From: Photorhabdus sp. CRCIA-P01
GTDB taxonomy: Bacteria; Pseudomonadota; Gammaproteobacteria; Enterobacterales; Enterobacteriaceae
Direction of reading: 5' to 3'
Length of the DNA stretch: 63,154 nt
NCBI RefSeq assembly: GCF_003545805.1
Contig: NZ_NMQR01000028.1
Coordinates: forward strand, 329-63,482
Each line of letters opens with the position of its first letter. Within the stretch, counting starts at the first letter, position 1. The position numbers and the translations under genes are program-made. Below are positions 44,743-52,900 of this stretch, piece by piece. The notes below the pieces were generated by a model. The model saw nothing but the letters and a program-made list of their open reading frames with translations, searched no databases and was not told where the DNA came from.

Positions 44743-44994
44743 CTATATTCTCATATGCTATTGTGGTTAATTAAATGTATATCATTGTATTATTCACCAA
44801 TGGTAATTAATGATATATTTTCATTATTTTTAAATAAATATCAAATTGATTTCCCTAGTGATTACCAAGATATTTTTTTGCGATAACTTATTGTTTTTTA
44901 TGATATTAATATCATGAGCTATAAACGTTTACTCGCATCTCGGCTTATTGCCTAAATCGCCTAAACTATTCTCATTAATGATAAGTATTTCCTT
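44743..44994 (-). promoter_or_regulatory. Internal AT-rich gap with a perfect palindrome
   Basis: The gap divides the cluster into two transcription units. TGATATTAATATCA (44901-44914) is a perfect 14-bp palindrome suitable for a dimeric regulator. Promoters for the unit at 44742 are probably in the A/T-rich part at 44770-44870, but I could not fix them. There is no gene in this gap. Confidence 0.4.
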
Positions 44995-46134
44995 TTAATT
45001 TTCCTCAGTGATTTTAACTAAGGCAGATTTTATTTTCAAAATGTCTTCCATTGTATGCGACGCATCAAGGCTAACCCGAACAGCACCATCAGGATAAGTT
45101 CCAAATTTTTTATGGGCTAATGGTGCACATTGCAACCCAGGACGGGTAATAATATTGTATTTGTTTTCTAGTATATAAGAGACTTCTCCGGGATGATAAC
45201 CTTCTACTGTAAAAATAATTGTCGGTAACCCGGCTTTATATCTACAAATTAATTTGACCTTCTTTAATTGTGATAGCTCATCTATAAGATTGGTACGCAG
45301 AGTTTGTAATTGATTTTGAATATTCTCTATCCCAATTTTTTTTAAACGCCTTATGGACGCTAGCAATGAAAGTATGCCAATAGTGTTTTGTGTTCCTGAT
45401 TCATATTTGTATGGTATTCCCGTTGGTTGTGTCGTTAATCTTGATAATACACCTGTCCCACCCTGGATTAATTCATTATGAGAAAATCCATTATCAAGCA
45501 TAAAGTACCCACCAATACCTGATACTCCTCCTAAGCTTTTGTGCCCGCTAAAAACAAAGTAATCAATATGACCTTTCGATAAATCAATTAATTGTGAACC
45601 AAAAGATTGTGAACCATCAACTAAAACCATCGCACCGTATAAATGTGCCAGTTTTCCTATCTCATCTATATTACAAAATGTACCAATAGTATTGGAGCAA
45701 CTATGAACCACTAATAACTTAGTTTTTTTATCCTTTAATAAAAATTCCAAATGCGACATATCAATTTCACCATCTGTCACATCGATCAATTGATTACTTA
45801 CCCCAATATCTTTTAAATGGTTTATCGGTCTAAATACTGAATTATGTTCTAAATGGGTAGTAATAACATTATCACCCGGCTTAAGTGTACCTTTTATACA
45901 TTCATTAAGTGAATACGTTGCTCCTGAGTTAAAAATTACCGTCCCATGACCATTTAAATTTGTTTGTTCGATTAATTCATGTCGGCACTCTTCAATGAGT
46001 TCCGTAACCTTTTTAGATTGTTGTGATAAAGATCGTCCTGGCGTTACCCCAAGAGTGTCTAAATACATATTTATCATGTCTTTCACTTCTTGTGACTTTG
46101 GCCATGAGGTAGAAGCTACATCTGCATATAACAT
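44995..46134 (-). CDS. Class V PLP enzyme, cysteine-desulfurase-like
   Basis: A 379-residue fold-type I PLP protein. It starts MLYADVASTSWPKS, with the class V N-terminus. It has THLEHNSV (about 93-100), VDGSQSFG (Asp173) and the PLP lysine K199 in FSGHKSLGG. The loop TRPGLQCAPLAHK (Cys336) resembles the EF2568-type group of class V aminotransferases, in which the cysteine is at the desulfurase position. It could be a desulfurase, a lyase or an aminotransferase. It starts on the last base of the HIT gene (TAATG) with GGAG upstream, so expression is coupled. Confidence 0.82.
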   Translation of the reverse strand: MLYADVASTSWPKSQEVKDMINMYLDTLGVTPGRSLSQQSKKVTELIEECRHELIEQTNLNGHGTVIFNSGATYSLNECIKGTLKPGDNVITTHLEHNSVFRPINHLKDIGVSNQLIDVTDGEIDMSHLEFLLKDKKTKLLVVHSCSNTIGTFCNIDEIGKLAHLYGAMVLVDGSQSFGSQLIDLSKGHIDYFVFSGHKSLGGVSGIGGYFMLDNGFSHNELIQGGTGVLSRLTTQPTGIPYKYESGTQNTIGILSLLASIRRLKKIGIENIQNQLQTLRTNLIDELSQLKKVKLICRYKAGLPTIIFTVEGYHPGEVSYILENKYNIITRPGLQCAPLAHKKFGTYPDGAVRVSLDASHTMEDILKIKSALVKITEEN

Positions 46135-46790
46135 TATCCAATCTCCATATGATTATTAATATATAATTTGAATTTTTTAGCAGTCGCCTCCATCTCCTTA
46201 ATTCCCTCATTAGCTCTCCAATCGGATCTTTCTGGCATATTTAAACTATTTGCCAATACTGTTCTTATCATTCCTCTCTCAATGAAATCTGATTCACCTA
46301 TCGTAAAGACATATTTATTACCACTATCTTCAATGTAAATATAGGGGCCAACCTCACCGAACATCTTAAGTTCATCCAATGAGTCTATCGTATGCATTTT
46401 AAATTGATTCTTTAATTTATTATGAAGATCAATCTCGCTAGGGAAACAACATAAATGTGCATGGTAACAATACCTTTGATTTGGGTCCATGACGATACAA
46501 CCACCAGCTCGTCCATTTTCATAAAAAAGAGGATTGCTTATATTGTAATATTCTCGATAAAAATCATTTATTATATTCTTAAATTGTTTCAGTTCTTTTA
46601 TTGCTTCTTCTTCATATATTTCTGCAAAGCACCGGTATCCCCCTAAATCAGCCTCACATTTGTTGGTAGCAATGATTATATAGCCCTCAATTATCTGCCC
46701 CTTAGGTACAAAGGCATAGAAATATTTTCCTTGTAAAAGTATTTTATCTTTTTCAAAGGAAGATTCTGGGTGACAAAAAATACATCCCAT
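46134..46790 (-). CDS. HIT-family nucleotidyl hydrolase/transferase
   Basis: A 218-residue protein with a HIT-like plan. It starts MGCIFCHPES with Cys3/Cys6 as in zinc-containing HIT proteins. It has FYENGRAGGC (about 89-98) and the signature YHAHLCCFP (His110, His112). The third histidine of the canonical H-x-H-x-H is Cys114 here; the catalytic middle histidine is kept. HIT enzymes cleave or transfer nucleoside monophosphates. The C-terminal 100 residues are extra compared with small HIT proteins. GGAG precedes the ATG. It lies between the GNAT-like and PLP genes. Confidence 0.7.
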   Translation of the reverse strand: MGCIFCHPESSFEKDKILLQGKYFYAFVPKGQIIEGYIIIATNKCEADLGGYRCFAEIYEEEAIKELKQFKNIINDFYREYYNISNPLFYENGRAGGCIVMDPNQRYCYHAHLCCFPSEIDLHNKLKNQFKMHTIDSLDELKMFGEVGPYIYIEDSGNKYVFTIGESDFIERGMIRTVLANSLNMPERSDWRANEGIKEMEATAKKFKLYINNHMEIG

Positions 46791-46801
46791 TTTAAACTCC
46801 T

Positions 46802-47698
46802 TTATCGTTTGTCGATTCTACTGATAAATATATCTTCATGGCACAAATTGAAATCTTCTTCGGTATGCCAGGCAATCATCATGCTAAATTTATTTATAAT
46901 GCTATATTTATTCAGTCTACTTTGTAGTTCAGAATAAATAGGATTTGGTAAGATGATTCTACATTTTTTTCTAATAGCAAGACAAGAATCAATTACAGAC
47001 ATAATTGTACCGGGAGCTGTATTTGACAAACCTATTACTTCCACAGTTGTATCATCAAAACCCAATATCGCTAATTCTTTTCCAACAGTTAACAGCTTAA
47101 TATCCGTGTAGCGAGGACACTGCTTTGAGTAAGCAATCCAATCGTTATTGACTTCCCTGCCGAAAAAATTGATTTTATTAATCTTATCTATTTCATTAAA
47201 ATCAATCAGGTCTACATCGATTTCGGTATATCCTTCCACCACTATTTCTGTAAAGTCAAAAACGTTCACTCTGCTACAGATGTATTTTTCGAAGATCTTT
47301 GAATAACATTTGATCTTTCTTGCATCTGAGTAGCAAACCGTCGCATCTACATCATTACGATGTGTTTGTTTAGCACTTTCTATTATCAAAGTTCGTGATT
47401 TTACACTTTCATCTATGCCAAAATCACTAAGCATATTAATGGGTACCAACTTGTGTTTAAGATTAAACTCACACTTTCTTGCTATCACAATCGACAAGTG
47501 TGTATCGTTTCTTTTAAACGAAAATGCTTTTATTTCACTAGAGAGATTATATTTTTTTTCTTCAATATTCTTCCAAATAAAATAGTCTAAGTCTCCTATA
47601 TCGTGCTTATAAAGATTATTTAACAGAATATAATTATCCTCCGTTATATCTTCGCATACCAAGGTTACTCCATTTTTCCTGGCTTCAATATTCTCCAT
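46802..47698 (-). CDS. Uncharacterised protein, possibly GNAT-like
   Basis: A 298-residue soluble protein that I do not recognise with certainty. The C-terminal half has a pattern reminiscent of a GNAT acetyltransferase: FFGREVNNDWIAYS, then KLLTVGKELAILGF, then a helix with IDSCLAIRKKCRIILPNP and a terminal SIINKFSMMIAW strand. No clear acetyl-CoA loop (QxxGxG/A) can be seen. It is the first gene of the AT-rich cluster, 11 bp before the HIT gene. It could be an acyltransferase or a substrate-binding protein of the pathway. Confidence 0.5.
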   Translation of the reverse strand: MENIEARKNGVTLVCEDITEDNYILLNNLYKHDIGDLDYFIWKNIEEKKYNLSSEIKAFSFKRNDTHLSIVIARKCEFNLKHKLVPINMLSDFGIDESVKSRTLIIESAKQTHRNDVDATVCYSDARKIKCYSKIFEKYICSRVNVFDFTEIVVEGYTEIDVDLIDFNEIDKINKINFFGREVNNDWIAYSKQCPRYTDIKLLTVGKELAILGFDDTTVEVIGLSNTAPGTIMSVIDSCLAIRKKCRIILPNPIYSELQSRLNKYSIINKFSMMIAWHTEEDFNLCHEDIFISRIDKR

Positions 47699-48094
47699 TA
47701 TCTTATCTCGTTATTTTATATTGTCGCTAATTACCTCTCATTTTCAGTTTATATTTATTTCAGAGTATATGAACATGAAATATTGCATTTTATGACCTGT
47801 ATCATGATTTAAAGATTCAGCAGCAGTACAAACCGTAATTAGTTATCTTGAAAGATTAAATTAAAGTCGCCTTTAATGATATAAGAACCCCGGTAAAAAT
47901 GGGTTCTTTAAAGAATAATATTTCATAAATTCTATATGGTAGAACTTTAAATAACATGAACCTCAGCGGGTAGAAACGACGATTTCGCCGCTTTGAGTTC
48001 GTCGATACCCTGCTGAGGGAGCTGGATATTAAATAGAAAGGTGTTCAAATAGATGAATATTCTTATTCTTCGATGCTCATTGTACTATCCCTAT
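47699..48094. other. Intergenic region with hairpin and a possible gene fragment
   Basis: An inverted repeat AAGAACCC/GGGTTCTT lies at 47883-47908. A second, longer one has outer arms CCTCAGC-GGGTA and TACCC-TGCTGAGG (about 47960-48015). On the minus strand the stretch 47957-48060 reads as an open frame with coding character (IQLPQQGIDELKAAKSS then FLPAEVHVI and stop), without a start codon. It may be the 3' end of a lost gene. Nothing else is seen in this 396-bp gap. Confidence 0.35.
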
Positions 48095-48424
48095 CTATGA
48101 AATGATGACTTTAGTTAGCTCAGTCACTTTGTCGATGATATCTTGAGGCGCTTTCTCAATAAATTTGACCTGACGATTCGAAAAATCCAAGGATTTTACC
48201 TGATGAATAAGAATTGCACCTTGGATAGATAACTCTTCGGGTAAGACCACTTCTAGCTTCATTCCCCTCACTGTACTGGTGATTGGGGCCACAACAGCAA
48301 ATCCGGTATGTTCGTTAAACATCTTACGAGAGATCACGAACGCAGGGCGACGCTTCATGATTTCCTTTCCCGCGCTCGGATCAAAGTCTAATGAAACAAT
48401 ATCTCCTTTGTCTGGTACGTACAT
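48095..48424 (-). CDS. mazF: MazF/PemK-family toxin (endoribonuclease)
   Basis: A 109-residue MazF-like toxin: YVPDKGDIVSLDFDPSAGKEIMKRRPAFVIS, then APITSTVRG, then ILIHQVKSLDFSNR. It is close in length to E. coli MazF (111). These enzymes cut single-stranded mRNA at short sites. The ATG at 48424 overlaps the mazE stop by one base (TGATG). The toxin is intact by sequence. Its cut site cannot be read. Confidence 0.9.
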   Translation of the reverse strand: MYVPDKGDIVSLDFDPSAGKEIMKRRPAFVISRKMFNEHTGFAVVAPITSTVRGMKLEVVLPEELSIQGAILIHQVKSLDFSNRQVKFIEKAPQDIIDKVTELTKVIIS

Positions 48425-48681
48425 CAAATCACTTCCTTACCAACAGGATTAACGTCGATCCATTCTCTATCCTCGTCTGTTACCGTGAAACATTCTTTAG
48501 GACTTCCGGCTAACAGTGATTCCAGCATCAACTCTTCTTCGATGGGTGTGAGCACAATTTTGTTATCCTGAATTGATAAATCTAACTTTGAACCAGTATG
48601 CAAGCTAAGTGCTTTCACAATAGCCTTTGGAATGCTAACAATATTAGCGCCGCCAGATTGGCGGATGACAACAGCAGTCAT
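48424..48681 (-). CDS. mazE: MazE-family antitoxin (AbrB-type)
   Basis: An 85-residue protein with the AbrB/SpoVT fold: VVIRQSGGANIVSIPKAIVKAL, then GSKLDLSIQDNKIVLTPIEE. The acidic C-terminus (VTDEDREWIDV) would bind the MazF groove. It starts at 48681 with a GGAG nearby and overlaps mazF. It probably autoregulates the pair. The E. coli ChpS/ChpB pair would be an equally good name. Confidence 0.88.
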   Translation of the reverse strand: MTAVVIRQSGGANIVSIPKAIVKALSLHTGSKLDLSIQDNKIVLTPIEEELMLESLLAGSPKECFTVTDEDREWIDVNPVGKEVI

Positions 48682-48772
48682 GTCTATCTCTCCTTCTGTT
48701 TACGTTATACCAGAGTATAACAATACATTTGTGTTTTACAGACATAAAACTCTCTTGAGAAAATAGCCTCGC

Positions 48773-48871
48773 TTATCTCTCCAGTTCTGCTGGATACTTC
48801 TTAAAATCAGCATCAGCAAATTTGATCATATCCTTAATATAACCGTTTTTCATCCATCTCAGTTTTTCCAT
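48773..48871 (-). pseudogene. Short open frame with coding character
   Basis: From an ATG at 48871 the minus strand is open for 32 codons (MEKLRWMKNGYIKDM, then FADADFKKYPAELER). The start lies in the first copy of the long direct repeat, and no ribosome site is visible. It is probably the 3' end of a gene that lost its front part when the repeat arrived. Confidence 0.3.
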
Positions 48872-48963
48872 TTGGTGAACAAAACGTGATTAAAACAGAG
48901 TGCCGGATAAAAAATTAGCACCTTGCCAACAACCCGAAATGCTCACAAAAAGGCAGGCATTTT
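48867..48963. repeat. Long direct repeat, copy 1 (upstream of higB)
   Basis: This 97-bp sequence begins TCCATTTGGTGAAC and ends in GGCAGGCATTT. It matches 49861-49957 with a few substitutions and one indel. It lies 83 bp before higB. The terminator-like arm pair (ATGCTCAC/GGCAGGCAT) is degenerate in this copy. Confidence 0.8.
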
Positions 48964-48989
48964 AGGCCGCTGACAAACACCGATTTTCC

Positions 48990-49018
48990 TTGACTATAGA
49001 TTTTCTCCTATATAGCAT
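48990..49018 (+). promoter_or_regulatory. higBA promoter
   Basis: A -35 TTGACT (48990-48995) and a -10-like TAGCAT (49013-49018) are 17 bp apart and 28 bp before the higB start. The segment CTATAG-N8-CCTATATAG overlaps them and may be the HigA operator. Confidence 0.55.
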
Positions 49019-49045
49019 TTGACCTATATTGAGTAAGGAGTAGTC

Positions 49046-49396
49046 ATGTGGGCTATAGAAACGACGGACACCTTTGATGCATGGTTCGATGCTTTGGATG
49101 ATACCGATAGGGCCAATATGCTAGCTTCAATAATAGCGCTTCGAGAAAGAGGCCCTATGTTGCCCAGGCCATACGCAGACACTGTGAACGGTTCATGCCA
49201 CAGCAACATGAAAGAATTGCGCGTCCAAAGCAAAGGCGACCCGCTCCGAGCATTCTTTGCGTTTGACCCCAAGCGGAGAGGAATTTTGCTTTGCGCTGGT
49301 AATAAAACCGGAGACGAGAAACGGTTTTATCAAACAATGATTCCGATTGCTGATCGTGAGTTCACGGCACATCTGGAAAAGCTAAAAAAGGAGTAA
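49046..49396 (+). CDS. higB: HigB-like toxin (RelE/Gp49 family)
   Basis: A 116-residue RelE-superfamily toxin of the Gp49-like group. It starts MWAIETTDTFDAWFDALDDTDRANM and has the GPMLPRPYADTVNGS, MKELRVQSKGDPLRAFFAFDP and GNKTGDEKRFY segments of HigB toxins. Such toxins cut mRNA on the ribosome. AAGGAG stands five bases upstream of the ATG. The toxin gene comes first, as in higBA pairs; the antitoxin follows after 7 bp. Confidence 0.88.
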   Translation: MWAIETTDTFDAWFDALDDTDRANMLASIIALRERGPMLPRPYADTVNGSCHSNMKELRVQSKGDPLRAFFAFDPKRRGILLCAGNKTGDEKRFYQTMIPIADREFTAHLEKLKKE

Positions 49397-49403
49397 ACAT
49401 ACT

Positions 49404-49706
49404 ATGGCAAGAACGCTTGATCAAATATTAGCAAATGAAAAGCCCGAAGTTGTTGCCAATGCACAAGCTGTGGCAACAGAAATGTTGCTAAACATCCATC
49501 TGGCAGAACTTCGTGAGCGGGTACAGAAGACCCAAAGCGAAATAGCTCTGGCTCTTGGTATCAAGCAACCCACGGTTTCTGACATGGAGAAGCTTGGCCG
49601 CGACTTGAAACTGTCTTCCCTCAAACGTTACGTTGAGGCAACAGGTAGCAAGCTGCGTCTCGATATCGAGTTACCCGACGGTACCCACTACGGATTTTCC
49701 GTTTAA
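49404..49706 (+). CDS. higA: HigA-like antitoxin (XRE helix-turn-helix)
   Basis: A 100-residue protein with a Cro/C1-type helix-turn-helix: LAELRERVQKTQSEIALALGIKQPTVSDMEKLGRD (about 33-67). The tail SKLRLDIELPDGTHYGFSV is typical of this HigA subgroup. AAGGAG precedes the ATG. It would neutralise HigB and repress the operon. The last bases overlap a transposase-like remnant on the opposite strand. Confidence 0.9.
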   Translation: MARTLDQILANEKPEVVANAQAVATEMLLNIHLAELRERVQKTQSEIALALGIKQPTVSDMEKLGRDLKLSSLKRYVEATGSKLRLDIELPDGTHYGFSV

Positions 49707-49843
49707 CCACAAACGCTCCGGTAGCCCTCGCGGATATATTCAAGATCAATGTCCGCATCGACTTTTTTACGCACCAGACGGTTGTGAAGAATAAGGTCTT
49801 CAAGTGAACTCTTTTCGGAAAGAAAAATTTGAGGAGAGGATTC
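49703..49843 (-). pseudogene. N-terminal fragment of an IS1182-type transposase
   Basis: On the minus strand 46 codons are open before a TAA at 49703-49705. They contain SSLEDLILHNRLVRKKVDAD and IDLEYIREGYRS. This resembles the N-terminus of IS1182-like transposases (S-x-EDL-x-P-x-x-H-L-x-RK-I-D-x-x-ID-x-x-F-I). No start codon is present and the protein stops early, so it is a relic. Its 3' end overlaps the end of higA. Confidence 0.45.
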
Positions 49844-49860
49844 TTAACGTGGCGGCAAGC

Positions 49861-49957
49861 TCCATTTGGTGAACGGAACTTGATTAAAACAGAGCACCAA
49901 GTAAAAAATTGGTACGTTATCAATAAGTTGAAATGCCCTCCAAAAAGGAGGGCATTT
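49861..49957. repeat. Long direct repeat, copy 2 (contains the rpoC terminator)
   Basis: Matches 48867-48963 over 97 bp. In this copy the end forms a perfect hairpin next to rpoC, so it may be the original copy. The pair of repeats frames the higBA operon and the transposase remnant. Confidence 0.8.
49931..49957. terminator. rpoBC operon terminator
   Basis: AAATGCCCTCC (49931-49941) pairs perfectly with GGAGGGCATTT (49947-49957), 11 bp with a 5-base loop. It lies 24 bp after the rpoC stop. The A/T ends make it bidirectional, so it may also stop higBA transcripts. Confidence 0.85.
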
Positions 49958-49981
49958 AATTAGCTATGGTACTCTATAGAA

Positions 49982-52900
49982 TTACTTCTTATCGCCACCA
50001 AAACCGGCATTCAGCAGTTCTGCCAGGTTTGCAGTTGCTTCATCCACACTCACTGGTGGCGCTTCAGAAGGCTCATTCAACTGACGACGACGTATACGAT
50101 CCTGATGGTAAGCATAACCCGTACCCGCTGGAATCAGACGACCAACGATGACGTTCTCTTTCAAGCCACGCAGTTCATCACGTTTACCCGCAACCGCCGC
50201 TTCTGTCAGCACGCGGGTCGTTTCCTGGAACGATGCCGCAGAGATGAAGGATTCTGTTGCCAGAGACGCTTTGGTGATACCCAACAGATCACGTCCATAA
50301 ATTGCTGGGACTTTACCTTCCTGTTCCAGCTTACGGTTTGCCACTTTAACGCGGGCATATTCAACCTGTTCGCCTTCCAGGAAGTCGGAACTACCTGCAC
50401 TTTCGATAGTTGCTTTACGCAGCATCTGACGAACGATAACTTCAATGTGTTTATCGTTAATCTTAACCCCTTGCAGACGGTAAACTTCCTGAACTTCGTT
50501 GGTGATGTAACGGGTAACCGCATGAACACCACGCAGACGCAAGATGTCATGTGGAGACTCTGGACCATCGGAGATCACATCACCACGCTCAACAACCTCA
50601 CCTTCGAATACGTTGAGCTGACGCCATTTAGGAATCATCTCTTCATAAGCATCACCACCATCTAACGGGGAGATAACCAGACGGCGTTTACCTTTGGTTT
50701 CTTTACCGAAGGAGACAATACCACTGACTTCAGCCAGGATAGCTGGCTCTTTCGGACGGCGTGCTTCGAACAAGTCAGCAACACGTGGCAGACCACCGGT
50801 AATATCTTTCGTACCGCCGGATTCCTGAGGAATACGCGCTAAGGTATCACCCGCAGAGATGCTGACACCATCGTCTAACTGAACAATCGCTTTGCCTGGC
50901 AGGAAATATTGAGCAGGCATATCAGTACCTGGGATCAATACATCGTCACCCTTGGCATCAACGATTTTCAGTGCCGGACGCAAGTCTTTACCACTACCGG
51001 TACGCTCTGCACTATCCAGAACCACCAATGAAGACAGACCTGTCAACTCATCCGTCTGACGGGTAATGGTCTGGCCATCTACCATGTCAGCGAAACGGAT
51101 GATACCGGATACTTCACTGACAACTGGCATGGTGTGTGGATCCCAGTTAGCAACGGTTTCGCCGCCGTTAACTGCTTCGCCATCACCTTTACCCAATACC
51201 GCACCGTAAGGCACTTTATAGCTTTCTTTAGTACGGCCAAACTCGTCGATCAGACACAGCTCGGTGTTACGGGAAGTAATCACCAGCTTACCTGCGGAGT
51301 TGGTAACGGATTTCGCGTTAAATAGTTTCAGGCTACCTTTGTTACGAACCTGAATGCTGGATTCCGCTGCCGCACGGGATGCCGCACCACCGATGTGGAA
51401 CGTACGCATCGTCAGCTGTGTACCCGGCTCACCGATGGACTGCGCCGCAATAACACCAACCGCTTCACCTTTATTGATGATGTGTCCGCGGGCAAGGTCA
51501 CGGCCATAACAGTTCGCACAAACACCGAAGTCAGTTTCACAACTTACAACTGAACGTACTTTAATGCTGTCAACAGAGCTCTCTTCTAACAGATCACACC
51601 ATTTTTCGTTCAGCAGGGTGTTACGTGGAACCAGAATGTCAGCAGTACCCGGCTTCAGAACATCTTCTGCCGTTACACGACCCAGTACACGCTCACGCAG
51701 TGGCTCTTTAACATCACCACCTTCAATAACCGGCGTCATCAGAATACCTTCGTGGGTACCACAGTCGTCTTCTGTAACAACCAGATCCTGTGCAACGTCA
51801 ACCAGACGACGGGTCAGATAACCCGAGTTCGCCGTTTTCAGTGCGGTATCCGCCAAACCTTTACGAGCACCATGGGTTGAGATGAAGTACTGGAGTACGT
51901 TCAAACCTTCACGGAAGTTCGCGGTGATTGGCGTTTCGATAATGGAACCGTCTGGTTTAGCCATCAGGCCACGCATCCCCGCCAACTGACGGATCTGAGC
52001 GGCAGAACCACGCGCACCAGAGTCAGCCATCATAAAGATGCTGTTGAAGGAGACTTGTTGCTCCTCTTCACCGTTACGGTTAATGACTGTCTCAGTGGAC
52101 AGGTTTTCCATCATCGCCTTAGCAACACGCTCGTTTGCTGCGGCCCAGATATCGATAACCTTGTTATAACGCTCACCAGCTGTTACCAGACCAGATTGGA
52201 ACTGTTCCTGAATTTCAGCAACTTCTGCTTCTGCTTCCGTAATGATCCCCGCTTTTTTCTCTGGGATAACCATGTCATCAATACCAACAGATGCACCTGA
52301 ACGTGCAGCGTAGGCAAAACCGGTGTACATGATCTGGTCAGCGAAGATAACGGTTGGCTTCAAGCCCATCACACGGTAACAAGTGTTGAGCATTCTGGAG
52401 ATAGCTTTTTTACCCAGTGGCTGGTTAACCAGAGAGTAAGGCAGACCTCTTGGGACGATCATCCACAAGATTGCACGACCAATGGTAGTATCAACCAAAC
52501 CCGTGCTAGCGGTGATATTACCCTCGCCATCTCTCACTTCTTCCGAGATACGAACTTTAACACGGGCATGCAGAGAAGCCAGACCTGCGCGGTATACGCG
52601 TTCTGCTTCTTTAGGCCCGGTCAGCACCATGCCTTCGCCTTTAGCATTAACACAGTCACGGGTCATGTAATACAGACCCAGAACAACGTCCTGAGATGGC
52701 ACGATGATTGGCTCACCACTCGCAGGAGACAGGATGTTGTTAGTAGACATCATCAATGCACGCGCTTCCAACTGGGCTTCCAGTGTCAGCGGTACGTGAA
52801 CCGCCATCTGGTCACCATCGAAGTCGGCGTTATATGCCGCACACACCAGTGGGTGCAACTGAATCGCTTTACCTTCGATCAGAACCGGTTCGAATGCCTG

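Noticed and set aside
50105-50665. Long plus-strand frames inside rpoC and rpoB
   Set aside because: They are antisense shadows of highly constrained genes with strong codon bias; no ribosome sites.
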